From: Niveispirillum sp. | GTDB taxonomy: Bacteria; Pseudomonadota; Alphaproteobacteria; Azospirillales; Azospirillaceae | Direction: 5' to 3' | NCBI RefSeq assembly: GCF_017996735.1 | Contig: NZ_JAGOGJ010000026.1 | Location: forward strand, 1 to 64,000 | Length of the DNA stretch: 64,000 bases | Part shown: positions 25,251-34,291 of the stretch, piece after piece | Position numbering within the stretch: position 1 is the first letter of the stretch | Layout of the letters: the number at the start of each line of letters is the position of its first letter | Notes under the pieces: generated by a model | Databases searched by the model: none | What the model was told of the DNA's origin: nothing | Seen by the model: only the letters and a program-made list of their open reading frames with translations | Translations under genes and position numbers: made by a program

Positions 25251-26546
25251 ATGCGGGGCGGGTCAGGGTTTTCGGGGGCAAGGATAAGCAACCTGTTGGG
25301 GATGCTGCGTGACGGGCACACGATCATGGCCCATGCGGCCCGCCGCTTCACCCGTGACAAGGGATTCGTGTCGGCGTCGGCCCTGACCTATACGACGCTG
25401 CTGGCCCTGGTGCCCCTGCTGACTGTGATCTTCGCCATCTTCACGGCCTTTCCCGCCTACAAGAAATTGCGGCAGCAGGCGGAGACCCTGTTGTTCCAGA
25501 GCCTGGTGCCGCAGGTCGGCGACCAGATTCAGGCCTATGCCGGTACTTTCGTGGCCAAGGCCGGGGCGCTGACGGGGTTCGGCGTGATCGGTCTGACCAT
25601 CACGGCCATCCTTCTGTTCTTCTCCATCGAAGGGGCGCTGAATTCCATCTGGCGGGCGGCGGAACCGCGCCCGCTGCTGACGCGACTTCTTTCCTTCTGG
25701 GCCGTGCTGACCATGGCGCCGCTGCTGCTGGGCGCCAGCCTGTCGCTGGGGTTGGGCGTGCTGGCCCGGATGAAGGCGGATGGCGATCCGGGTCTGGCCC
25801 TCGCCCTGTCGGCGATCCCGTTCCTGTTCGAAACGGCGGCTTTCACCTTCATGTATGTGGCGATCCCCAACCGGGAGGTGGCGTGGAAGGATGCGCTGGC
25901 TGGCGGGGCGGTCGCGGGACTGGCGACGGAGGTGGCCAAGACCGGCTTCTCCCTCTATCTGACGCTGTTTCCCACCTATGAGGCGATCTATGGCGCCCTG
26001 TCGGTGGTGCCGACCTTCCTGTTGTGGCTCTATCTGTTCTGGTCGGTAATCCTGTTCGGCGCGGAACTGGCGGCATCGCTGCCGGAATGGCGGGCCGGGC
26101 GCCTGAACGGGGAGGAAGGGGGCCTGTCCACGGGCCAGCGCCTCATGGTCGCGCTGGCCGTGCTCGATACGCTGCATCAGGCCAGCCGGCACGGGGTGGG
26201 GATGAAGCGCGAGGCCCTGGCCCGCCGGGTCCCCGTGGGTGGCGCCGTCATCGACGACATACTGGAAGCCCTGCGCAGGGCCCATTGGGTGGACCGGTCC
26301 GGACGGGGGGCGTGGATGGTGTCGCGCGACCTGCACAGGGCGACGCTGGCCGACCTCCGGCTTGCCCTGGACCTCGCGATTCGTGGCGAAAATGCCATGG
26401 CGGGGCGGCTGGATGCGTCTTGGGCGCCACAAACCGCCGACTTGATCACTCATGCCGAACTGTCGGGCCGCGAGATGCTGAACGTTTCGCTGGCAACGAT
26501 TTTTGCGTCGCAAAATGACCGGGAGGCCCCTTCTGAACCGGCCTGA
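25251..26546 (+). CDS. YihY/UPF0761-family inner-membrane protein
   Basis: A 431-residue polytopic protein. The family hallmark SASALTYTTLLALVPLLTVIFAIF is followed by five further helices, including FGVIGLTITAILLFFSIEGALNSIW and VVPTFLLWLYLFWSVILFGAEL. A cytoplasmic C-terminal extension of about 140 residues looks like a winged-helix (LARRVPVGGAVIDDILEALR). I used ATG 25251 with GAGG upstream; a TTG at 25236 is the alternative. Once annotated as ribonuclease BN, the family has no settled function. The C-terminus carries helical segments seen in many alphaproteobacterial members. Confidence 0.88.
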   Translation: MRGGSGFSGARISNLLGMLRDGHTIMAHAARRFTRDKGFVSASALTYTTLLALVPLLTVIFAIFTAFPAYKKLRQQAETLLFQSLVPQVGDQIQAYAGTFVAKAGALTGFGVIGLTITAILLFFSIEGALNSIWRAAEPRPLLTRLLSFWAVLTMAPLLLGASLSLGLGVLARMKADGDPGLALALSAIPFLFETAAFTFMYVAIPNREVAWKDALAGGAVAGLATEVAKTGFSLYLTLFPTYEAIYGALSVVPTFLLWLYLFWSVILFGAELAASLPEWRAGRLNGEEGGLSTGQRLMVALAVLDTLHQASRHGVGMKREALARRVPVGGAVIDDILEALRRAHWVDRSGRGAWMVSRDLHRATLADLRLALDLAIRGENAMAGRLDASWAPQTADLITHAELSGREMLNVSLATIFASQNDREAPSEPA

Positions 26547-26866
26547 AACCTTGAAACCTGCCTGTTACAAGGCGGTGCCCCCCGGTTACAGGTGCCGTCA
26601 CCGGCAAAGCGCGGAATCTCTGACTTTCGGTCTATGCAAGTGCAAAGATGCAACGGTCCTCAGCAATGTGGAGTCACCAATGTGAAACACCTATTGCAAG
26701 CGCGAGAGAATAGATTGTTATTTGCGGGCAGCAGCTATGCGACCCTCCGGGACCTCGGTTCCTGATCCTGGAAGCGGGGGGTGGCTCCGGTCCTGAATGG
26801 GGCTTGGAGTCTGGGGCAACCCCATCGGTGTCCACCAACGGGCACCTGGAAAAGGGAAAGAGATAG
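26547..26866. promoter_or_regulatory. Leader region of the TonB receptor gene
   Basis: About 320 bp without a convincing gene. A weak sigma-70-like pair, TTGCAA (26694-26699) and TGTTAT (26716-26721) with a 16-bp spacer, would give a leader of roughly 140 nt. GC-rich segments around 26,760-26,820 could fold, but I find no recognisable riboswitch consensus. Confidence 0.3.
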
Positions 26867-29791
26867 ATGAAGCAGTCCGTATATTCCGCGCGGTCGATCC
26901 GCGGCCTTCTGATGGCCGGCGCCGCCGTGGGCGCTGTCGCCATGACCGCCGCACCGGCCATGGCCCAGGAGATTGAAGAAATCGTTGTGACCGGTTCGCG
27001 CATTGCGTCGCCGAACCTGGTTTCGACGTCGCCGATCACCGTGGTCGGTCAGGACGAAATCAAGTATCAGGGCACGACCCGCGTCGAAGACCTGATCAAC
27101 AGCCTGCCGCAGGCCTTCGCCGGCCAGACCAGCCAGGTCTCCAACGGCTCGACCGGCACCGCCACCATCGACCTGCGTAACCTGGGTTCGACCCGCACGC
27201 TGGTCCTGGTCGATGGTAAGCGTCTGCCGCCGGGTTCGCCGGGTTCGGGCGGTTCCGCTCCCGACATCAACCAGATCCCCGGCGCGCTGATCGAGCGCGT
27301 GGAAGTGGCAACGGGTGGTGCATCGGCCGTGTACGGTTCCGACGCTATCGCCGGCGTTGTGAACTTCATCATGAAGAGCGATTTCGAGGGCGTGGCCTTC
27401 GACTATCAGTTCTCCTTCTATCAGCATAACAACGATAACGGCCCCGCCCGCGACGCCGTCAATCGTGGCAAGTATCCGCTGCCCGACGACAGCGTGACTG
27501 ACGGCTTCGCCCGCGACGCCACCGTCGTCATGGGCGCCTCGACCGAAGACGGCAAGGGCAACGTGACCCTGTATGCCGGCTACCGCAAGATCGACGCGAT
27601 CCTGCAGTCCGAGCGTGACTATTCCGCTTGTACGGTTGCCGCTGGCGCCGGCGTCTGGAACTGCTCCGGTTCGGGCACGACCTTCCCGACCCGCGTCGTT
27701 CTGACCACCGGTGCTGTTGGTGGCGGTACCGCCCCGGCCAACGGTCAGTTGAACGATGCCGGCGTGTTCGTTCCGTACTACCAGGCCTACAATTTCGGCC
27801 CGCTGAACTACTATCAGCGTCCGGACGAGCGCTATACCCTGGGCGCTTTCGGCAAGTACGAGATCAACGAGAACGTCACTGCCTATACCCAGTTGATGTT
27901 CATGGACAACCAGACGGTTGCCCAGATCGCTCCGTCGGGCATCTTCGGCCAGTCGTTCGCCATCCGCTGCGACAACGCCATGCTGTCTGCCGCCCAGCGT
28001 ACGCAGTATTGCGGCTCGCTGGCCGGGACCAGCAACACCGTCAACATGACGCTGTTCCGTCGTAACACGGAAGGTGGTGGTCGCCAGTCCGACCTGCAGC
28101 ACACCTCCTGGCGCATGACCGGCGGTTTCAAGGGTGAAGTCGGCGGCTGGGACTATGACGTCTACGGTCAGTATGCCCGCGTCAACTTTGCTCAGACCTA
28201 CTACAACGACTTCTCGATCTCCCGTATCGGGCAGTCGCTGGACGCCGTCCGTGACGCGTCGGGCAACATCGTTTGCCGCGACACGTCCAATGGCTGCGCC
28301 CCGTACAATATCTTCACGCCGGGTGGCGTGAACGACGCGGCCCTGAACTTCCTGCAGACCCCAGGCTTCCAGCGCGGTTATACCGAGCAGAAGATGGCCT
28401 CGGGCAGCATCTCGAAGGATCTGGGCGATTACGGCCTGACCCTGCCGACCGCTTCCACGGGCATCGCTATCGCCCTGGGTGTGGAATATCGTGAAGAGTA
28501 CCTGCAGCGCACCGTGGACAGCGCCTTCGCCACTGGCGATCTGGCTGGCCAGGGCGGCCCGACGCTGGGCGTTGCCGGCGGCTTCGACGTGACGGAACTG
28601 TTCGGCGAAATGCGCGTGCCTCTGGTGGAGGACGTTCCGTTCGTCAAGCAGTTGACCCTCGACCTGGGCTATCGCTATTCGGACTACTCGAACTTCGGTG
28701 GCACCGACACCTACAAGGTGGCCGGCGACTGGGCGCCGATCGATGATTTCCGTATCCGCGGCAGCTACAACCGCGCCGTCCGCGCGCCGAACGTCCAGGA
28801 ACTGTTCACGCCGCAGGGCCTGGGCCTGTTCAACATGGACGAGGATCCCTGCGCCGGCACCGCGCCGACCTTCACGGCGGCACAGTGCGCCAACATGGGC
28901 GTGACCGCCGCCCAGTATGGCCGCATTCTGGAAAACTCCGCTGGCCAGTACAACTCGCTGGATGGCGGGAACCCGAACCTGCAGCCGGAAACGTCTGACA
29001 CCTACTCGATCGGTTTCGTGGCGACCCCGTCGGTCGTTCCGGGCCTGTCGCTGACGGTCGACTACTTCAAGATCAAGATCAAGGACGTCATCTCGACCGT
29101 TCCGCCTGATCTGGCTGTCAACCTCTGCGGCACCACCGGCAACCCGGCTTACTGCTCGCTGATCACCCGTGACCCGACCTCCGGTTCGCTGTGGATCGGC
29201 ACTGTTGCCAACGTGCTGGCCACCAACGTCAACATCGCCTCGCTGGCCACCTCGGGCATTGACGTCGATCTGTCCTATCGCTTCGATCTGGACGACGTGG
29301 GTATGGCCGAGGCCGGTTCGCTGGCCATTAGCATGGTCGGTACCTGGATGGACACGTCCTCCAGTGAGCCGCTGCCGGGTGAAGGCGAGTATGACTGCGT
29401 GGGCTATCATGGCTCCACCTGCGGCGTGCCGACCCCGGAATGGCGTCACCGTCTGCGCACCACCTGGGCGACCCCCTGGGATGCGAACCTGTCGGTCTCC
29501 TGGCGCTATATCTCCAGCATCAAGGCGCAGGCCGCTTCGCCGAACCCGCTGCTGAGCGGTGCCGTCAATCCGCTGAACCGCAAGTTCGATGCCTACAACT
29601 ATATCGACCTCGCGGCCACCTACAGCCCGATCGAGAACCTGTCCTTCTCGGCCGGTGTGAACAACGTGTTCGACAAGGATCCGCCGCTGTCGAGCGTCCT
29701 GGCTTCTGTTACCGGCAACGGCAACACCTATCCGGGCGTGTATGACTCGATGGGCCGTTACGTGTTCATGGGCGCCCAGGTCAAGTTCTGA
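26867..29791 (+). CDS. TonB-dependent outer-membrane receptor, Caulobacter type
   Basis: A 974-residue receptor with a signal peptide ending AAPAMAQ, a clear TonB box (EEIVVTGSRI) and a plug domain (SSxPQAF region, TIDLRNLGSTRTLVLVDGKR, GGASAVYGSDAIAGVVNF). The large barrel ends in the aromatic YVFMGAQVKF. Several Cys pairs lie in predicted loops (CTVAAGAGVWNC, CGTTGNPAYC). Large receptors of this subtype import glycans, peptides or iron complexes in freshwater and plant-associated alphaproteobacteria, and the ligand is not evident. It is monocistronic, with a strong terminator 30 bp downstream. Confidence 0.94.
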   Translation: MKQSVYSARSIRGLLMAGAAVGAVAMTAAPAMAQEIEEIVVTGSRIASPNLVSTSPITVVGQDEIKYQGTTRVEDLINSLPQAFAGQTSQVSNGSTGTATIDLRNLGSTRTLVLVDGKRLPPGSPGSGGSAPDINQIPGALIERVEVATGGASAVYGSDAIAGVVNFIMKSDFEGVAFDYQFSFYQHNNDNGPARDAVNRGKYPLPDDSVTDGFARDATVVMGASTEDGKGNVTLYAGYRKIDAILQSERDYSACTVAAGAGVWNCSGSGTTFPTRVVLTTGAVGGGTAPANGQLNDAGVFVPYYQAYNFGPLNYYQRPDERYTLGAFGKYEINENVTAYTQLMFMDNQTVAQIAPSGIFGQSFAIRCDNAMLSAAQRTQYCGSLAGTSNTVNMTLFRRNTEGGGRQSDLQHTSWRMTGGFKGEVGGWDYDVYGQYARVNFAQTYYNDFSISRIGQSLDAVRDASGNIVCRDTSNGCAPYNIFTPGGVNDAALNFLQTPGFQRGYTEQKMASGSISKDLGDYGLTLPTASTGIAIALGVEYREEYLQRTVDSAFATGDLAGQGGPTLGVAGGFDVTELFGEMRVPLVEDVPFVKQLTLDLGYRYSDYSNFGGTDTYKVAGDWAPIDDFRIRGSYNRAVRAPNVQELFTPQGLGLFNMDEDPCAGTAPTFTAAQCANMGVTAAQYGRILENSAGQYNSLDGGNPNLQPETSDTYSIGFVATPSVVPGLSLTVDYFKIKIKDVISTVPPDLAVNLCGTTGNPAYCSLITRDPTSGSLWIGTVANVLATNVNIASLATSGIDVDLSYRFDLDDVGMAEAGSLAISMVGTWMDTSSSEPLPGEGEYDCVGYHGSTCGVPTPEWRHRLRTTWATPWDANLSVSWRYISSIKAQAASPNPLLSGAVNPLNRKFDAYNYIDLAATYSPIENLSFSAGVNNVFDKDPPLSSVLASVTGNGNTYPGVYDSMGRYVFMGAQVKF

Positions 29792-29820
29792 TCTGGTCCG
29801 CACAGGGCATAAGTTTGGGA

Positions 29821-29844
29821 ATGGCGGGGCTTCGGCCCCGCCAT
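29821..29844 (+). terminator. Intrinsic terminator after the large TonB receptor
   Basis: ATGGCGGGGC / GCCCCGCCAT 10-bp stem with a TTCG tetraloop, followed by TTTCATTTT. Textbook rho-independent form. Confidence 0.93.
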
Positions 29845-29971
29845 TTTCATTTTGGCAGGCGACATGATGCCGCCCATACTTGTCACAGCAATATGCACCA
29901 TTCCGCCGCAATCCGGCCGTGATGCGGGGTCAGCCTGATCCCATGTCCATGGCAGTGGATTGGAACGGAAG

Positions 29972-30283
29972 ATGAAAAAGCGTTTGGCAATGGCCGCCCT
30001 GGCGGCCGCACTCCTGGCCCTGGCGCCCGCAATGCAGGCGTCGGCGGGCGATCACCGGCATGGCCGCGACCGGCACCACCACCACCATCATCATTATGAT
30101 CGTGGATATGAACGCGGGCCGCGATACCATGACCACCGCCACTATCGGCCGCCACCCCCGCCGCCGCCCGTCCATTATTATTATTACGCGCCGCCCCCGC
30201 GTCCGCCGGCGACCGTCATCTATCGCGACTATGGCTATGGCCCGTCGCTGGTCCTGGATGTGGAGATCGGCCGTCGGCGTTAA
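29972..30283 (+). CDS. Small exported His/Tyr/Pro-rich protein
   Basis: A 103-residue protein with a signal peptide (AMAALAAALLALAPAMQASA). The mature part has a run of seven histidines after RDR, further scattered His and Tyr, a seven-proline run and YYYY. The C-terminus (TVIYRDYGYGPSLVLDVEIG) looks folded. GGAACGGAA precedes the ATG. The His tract could bind Ni, Cu or Zn in the periplasm, which is inference. The stop is only 3 bp from the convergent oxygenase gene. Confidence 0.7.
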   Translation: MKKRLAMAALAAALLALAPAMQASAGDHRHGRDRHHHHHHHYDRGYERGPRYHDHRHYRPPPPPPPVHYYYYAPPPRPPATVIYRDYGYGPSLVLDVEIGRRR

Positions 30284-30286
30284 GCG

Positions 30287-32107
30287 TCAGGTCGGAACCA
30301 GATCGAACGCGATGGTGATGCGCGGTATCTCGTCCTGAAACGGCACCGTGCCGTGCCAGAAATAGGATGGGAACAGCACCAGCCGCCCCGGCTTTGGCTG
30401 GACCGCGTGCAGAGAGGGCAGGCTGATCTCCGGTCCCAGATTGGGAACACCGAAGGTCAGCCAGCCTGACTGGTCCCCCGCGTCGGCGGCTGGTGGCACC
30501 TGCAGGTAATAGACGCCGCTGATCCATCCCTCCGGATGGATATGGTGGGTGTGGAATCCGCCGTTGCGCAGGCGCGACGACCAGGAGCCGGCAAAGGCCA
30601 GCCCCTTGCCGCGTCGCCCGAAATAGGGATGGCGCTGATCGGCCGGCATGCCATCCACATAGCCGCGAACGGCGGCCAGGATCTGTTCGCGCAGGGCCAC
30701 AAGGGGCGCGTCGTCACGGTGGGCGAACAGATTGGCGCTGGTCTGCGTCCCCTTGCGCAGGGTCAGGTGAACGGGTTCGTTCACCGTGTCGTGCAGCCGG
30801 TCCAGCAGCGAAAGGCAGTCGTTCAGGAAAATATCGCGGTCGGTCCAGCCGGCCGGTGCCGGCAGATCGAACACCGCCACGCAGCCATCAATGTCCAGGG
30901 CATCGTTCCCGGCCAGCCGCTCCAGCGTGCCCAGCAGGGCCAGGGCATATTGGTCATGCGGGGCTTGCGCCAGGGTCTGTTGCGCCGCCACGCGTGCGCC
31001 ATCCCGATCGCCAGACCGCACCAGCGCCAGTGCCAGATCGTTGCGCAGGGGGATGTTGTCGGCATGTGTTTCAAGCAGCCGGTGCAACAGGGGGATGGCG
31101 TCTGCCGGCCGATCGGCCCGCAGCAGCAGGGCCGCCTGCCGCCGCAGCACCGATACATCATCGGGCGCCAGCTTCAGGGCCAGGGCACAATTCTGCATCG
31201 CCGCATCAACAAAGCCGAATTCGGCCTGCAACTCGGCGGCGATGTCCAGCGCGCGGGCCGATGCCGGCTGTGCCCGCATCACCGCATAGATGGCGTTGAA
31301 CACTTCCTCCAGCCGGCCCAGGGTCCAGAGCCGCCGGGCGAGATTGCGATGGGCATCACGGTCCAGCGGATCACGGGCGATGGCAGCCTGGAACGCCTCG
31401 ATGCTTTCCTCATAATGGCTGAGATCGCCCAGCACATTGCCCAGCAGCAGCCACCCCTCCTTGGCATCGGGGGCCACCTGCGTGGCGCGCCGCGCCAGGG
31501 GTTCGGCTTCGGCATAGCGGTGCTGTTGACGCAAACAAGAAGCGAGATTGATCAGGGCCAAGGCATGATCCGGTGCCAGCGTCAGCGCCTGGCGCAGAAC
31601 CGTCTCAGCCTCCAGCGGTCGATCCGCATCCGTCAGGGTCAGCCCCAGCATCAGCAGGCCCGGTACGTGGCGCGGCGCCAGTTTTAAGGTGTTGGCGCAG
31701 GCCCTCTCCGCCTCCGGCAAGCGTTTCAGGGCGTGCAGGGCCTTGGCGCGGTGATAGTGGAATTCGGCGTTGCCTTGTGTCAGGCCGATGGCCCGGTCAT
31801 AGCAGGACAGCGCCTCGGCCGCCCGGCCCTCCGCCAGATGCAGGTTGCCCAGATTGCTCCACACGCCCGGCTGTCGCGGGTTGGCTTCCAGTGACCGGCG
31901 CATATGATCGACGGCCAGATCGGGCCGCCCCAGCGTCTTGGCCAGCAGGCCCAAGAGCTGCCAGGCATCGGGATTGCGGGGATCGAGGGTCAGGACCTGA
32001 CGATAGGCCCTTTCAGCCTGCGCCGCCTGTCCGGCCTTCTGTGCCGCCAGCCCGGCCTGTAGCAACTGGCCGATGCGCTGGGCCGCCGTTCCTGAAAACC
32101 CCGCCAT
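30287..32107 (-). CDS. TPR protein with C-terminal 2OG-Fe(II) oxygenase domain
   Basis: A 606-residue protein. About 12 tetratricopeptide repeats fill residues 10-400 (for example AERAYRQVLTLDPRNPDAWQ and EALSCYDRAIG). The C-terminal 200 residues form a dioxygenase fold. Its putative iron ligands are in GGFHTHHIHPEGWISGVYYL and the distal His in FPSYFWHGTVPF, with Arg in IPRITIAFDL. This matches a family of putative 2OG oxygenases fused to TPRs in proteobacteria; known relatives are annotated as hydroxylases of unknown target. ATG 32107 starts the first TPR. It lies 10 bp after rppH on the same strand, so it is probably co-transcribed. Confidence 0.82.
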   Translation of the reverse strand: MAGFSGTAAQRIGQLLQAGLAAQKAGQAAQAERAYRQVLTLDPRNPDAWQLLGLLAKTLGRPDLAVDHMRRSLEANPRQPGVWSNLGNLHLAEGRAAEALSCYDRAIGLTQGNAEFHYHRAKALHALKRLPEAERACANTLKLAPRHVPGLLMLGLTLTDADRPLEAETVLRQALTLAPDHALALINLASCLRQQHRYAEAEPLARRATQVAPDAKEGWLLLGNVLGDLSHYEESIEAFQAAIARDPLDRDAHRNLARRLWTLGRLEEVFNAIYAVMRAQPASARALDIAAELQAEFGFVDAAMQNCALALKLAPDDVSVLRRQAALLLRADRPADAIPLLHRLLETHADNIPLRNDLALALVRSGDRDGARVAAQQTLAQAPHDQYALALLGTLERLAGNDALDIDGCVAVFDLPAPAGWTDRDIFLNDCLSLLDRLHDTVNEPVHLTLRKGTQTSANLFAHRDDAPLVALREQILAAVRGYVDGMPADQRHPYFGRRGKGLAFAGSWSSRLRNGGFHTHHIHPEGWISGVYYLQVPPAADAGDQSGWLTFGVPNLGPEISLPSLHAVQPKPGRLVLFPSYFWHGTVPFQDEIPRITIAFDLVPT

Positions 32108-32117
32108 CGCCCCGGCC

Positions 32118-32606
32118 TCAGGCGGGAATCGCGTGATGGCCAAGCTCGGCCACCACCTGTTCATAGGTGGCGCGCTTGAACGGCACGATCAGGTCCGTCA
32201 GCTTATCCAGGGGCACCCACTGCCACGCGTCGAATTCCGGGTGGGCTGTTGCGATATTGATATCGGCATCGGTGCCGGTGAAACGACAGGCGATCCATTT
32301 CTGGGTCTGCCCGCGATACCGGCCGCCCCAGACCTTGCCGACAAGATGCGGCGGCAGGTCATAGGAAAGCCACTGTCCGCTTTCGGCCAGGATGGTGGCC
32401 TTGGCCGTGCCGATCTCCTCTTCCAGTTCGCGCAGCGCGGCTTGTGAAGGGCTTTCCCCCTTGTCGATGCCGCCCTGCGGCATCTGCCAGGCGTCGGGCG
32501 TGTCGGTGCGCTTGGCCACGAAGATATGGCCATCCCCATTGATCAGCATGATGCCGACGCAGGGACGATAGGGCAGGGTGGCGGGGTCGGGCTTGTGCTT
32601 GGCCAT
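32118..32606 (-). CDS. rppH: RNA pyrophosphohydrolase (Nudix)
   Basis: A 162-residue Nudix hydrolase that removes pyrophosphate from 5' triphosphate RNA and so starts decay; the alphaproteobacterial orthologue is also called IalA. Opens YRPCVGIMLINGDGHIFVAKR and has the complete Nudix box GGIDKGESPSQAALRELEEE followed by IG. It ends PEFDAWQWVPLDKLTDLIVP, as in RppH. I used ATG 32606 (MAKHKPD). The frame upstream is not conserved. Confidence 0.93.
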   Translation of the reverse strand: MAKHKPDPATLPYRPCVGIMLINGDGHIFVAKRTDTPDAWQMPQGGIDKGESPSQAALRELEEEIGTAKATILAESGQWLSYDLPPHLVGKVWGGRYRGQTQKWIACRFTGTDADINIATAHPEFDAWQWVPLDKLTDLIVPFKRATYEQVVAELGHHAIPA

Positions 32607-32689
32607 TTTTGATCGGTCTTTGGATTGCTGTCGCATGTTGGCCGCCAGCCTAGCCCAGCGGTGGGGCCGGCGTCACCTGCCGCGATGCA

Positions 32690-33937
32690 TCAGATGCGCG
32701 CGCGGCGCAGTTCCGGCATCGCGGCGGAGCGGCTGTCCAGCGCCGCCCCCCGCAGGTCGGCGGCGGCGAAATTGCCGTCGGCGAAGTTTGCCCCCTCCAA
32801 TCGTGCCCCGCGCAGATTGGCGCCGCGTGCATCGGCGGCGGCCATGTTTGCCCCGCGCAGGTCGGCAGGCCATTCCCGCCCCGTGGTTTTGCCGTCCGCA
32901 TCGCGCAGGGTGACGAGGCCGAACTGTGTATCCAGCAGGCTAGCCTCGCGCAGGTCGGCATTGGCCAGGTTGGCGCCGTCGAACATGGCGTCCCGCAATT
33001 CGGCGCCCCGGAAGCTGGACCCTGTCAGCTTGGCCATGCGCCAGACGGACCCGCGCAGGTTCGCCTTGTCGAACCGGCCATAGGTGATTTCGGCGCCGGA
33101 CAGATCACAGCCGGTCAGGTCGGCCCCCGACAGGTCCGGCCGCAGCAGCACCATTCGTAGCCCCTCGCGTCCATTGCTGACGATCCAGCGTTGATGCTCG
33201 GTAATGGCTTCGCGCACTTCCGGTGCCAGCTTGCCATGGTCGGCACTGAATACGGCGCCGTCGGTATAAGCGGCCTTGAAATTGGCGGCGCCCGGGGGCA
33301 CGTTGCGCAGCCGTGCGTCGCGCAGATCGGCGCGGGCAAAATCGGCACCGGCTACCTGTGTATTGTCCAGAATGGCGCCTTTCAGTTTCGCTTCCACGAA
33401 GCTGGCGCCACGCAGGTCGGCCCCCGACAGATTGGCCGCGAAAAGCTGGGCTCCCGACAGATTGGCGCCGGCGAGATTGACGTTGCGCAGGTCGGCCCCC
33501 GACAGGTCCGTACCGGTCAGCGACGCATCGGACAGGTTCGCCCCCGACAGATCGGCAACCTGGATCACCTTCTGCTGCACCTTGCCGACCCAGACCACCA
33601 GTTGGCCTTGCCGGATGTCGGCCCGGTCCAGCCGGGCCTGACGCAGATTGCATCCTGCCAGATTGACGCCGCGCAGATCCGCGCTTTTCAGGCTGGCGGC
33701 TTCCATATCCGCCCTGGCCAGATTGGCACCGAACAGATCCGACCCGTCCAGGATGGACTGCCGCAACACAGCGTCTTCCAGATTGACGCCGCTGAGCAGG
33801 GCGTTGCGCATATCGGCGGCGATCAGCCTTTCGGCGCGCAGGTCATGCGACTTTAGTTCAAGCCGCCGGCCGCCGGGGCGTCCTTCCAGGAAACGCTGAT
33901 GCAATGTCAGCGATTGCTGAAGGTCCACTACCGCCAC
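32690..33937 (-). CDS. Pentapeptide-repeat protein
   Basis: About 415 residues, most of it A[D/N]LxG-type pentapeptide repeats (LSGADLRNVNLAGANLSGAQ, ARADLRDARL) that would form right-handed quadrilateral beta-helices. A non-repeat insert around EVREAITEHQRWIVSNGREG separates two repeat blocks. I propose a GTG start at 33937, with AGGTGA seven bases upstream. The frame is open to 34162, but that extension is unlike protein. No signal peptide. Some pentapeptide proteins protect gyrase; nothing here points to that. Confidence 0.8.
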   Translation of the reverse strand: MAVVDLQQSLTLHQRFLEGRPGGRRLELKSHDLRAERLIAADMRNALLSGVNLEDAVLRQSILDGSDLFGANLARADMEAASLKSADLRGVNLAGCNLRQARLDRADIRQGQLVVWVGKVQQKVIQVADLSGANLSDASLTGTDLSGADLRNVNLAGANLSGAQLFAANLSGADLRGASFVEAKLKGAILDNTQVAGADFARADLRDARLRNVPPGAANFKAAYTDGAVFSADHGKLAPEVREAITEHQRWIVSNGREGLRMVLLRPDLSGADLTGCDLSGAEITYGRFDKANLRGSVWRMAKLTGSSFRGAELRDAMFDGANLANADLREASLLDTQFGLVTLRDADGKTTGREWPADLRGANMAAADARGANLRGARLEGANFADGNFAAADLRGAALDSRSAAMPELRRARI

Positions 33938-34291
33938 TTTTTGCTTCACCTTTCCCTGTTGCCGATGCACCCGGTCTGGAAACCGTTCATTAGCACGAAA
34001 GAGAGTTAATGACCCGGTCGGGGACCATGTCCGAAAGGATAGATTGGTGTCGGCGGGCCTTGGGAAACCACCGCCGAATCGGCATTCTTGTGCTGCGGTG
34101 CGATAGTGCGCTGCGGCAGTAACAAAGCGCCAGAAACCCAGGAAATCCATGCACGAATCCACGCATGGATCGGCCGGAAACAGACCGAAAATAAGTCAGT
34201 AGAATTGACCTATTTTGTGGGTTACGGTCGATGCCAGACAGGGTCAATATTCGGACCTGACCTAGCGGTCCGATAGGGGAGGGTATCCAGA
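33938..34291. promoter_or_regulatory. Divergent regulatory region upstream of the indolepyruvate oxidoreductase
   Basis: No gene is supported in these 354 bp. Two symmetric elements stand out. ATCCATGC-N10-GCATGGAT (34145-34170) has perfect 8-bp arms. TCGGACC (34251-34257) with GGTCCGA (34267-34273) could form a hairpin ending about 18 bp before the start codon. The first resembles an operator; the second could affect translation. Confidence 0.4.

Noticed and set aside
26547..26866. Cobalamin riboswitch before the TonB receptor
   Set aside because: The conserved B12-box and core sequences are not visible.
26735..29911. 1058-residue minus-strand open frame over the large TonB receptor
   Set aside because: The plus-strand frame has signal peptide, TonB box, plug and C-terminal aromatic motif; the antisense frame has none of these and crosses the receptor terminator.
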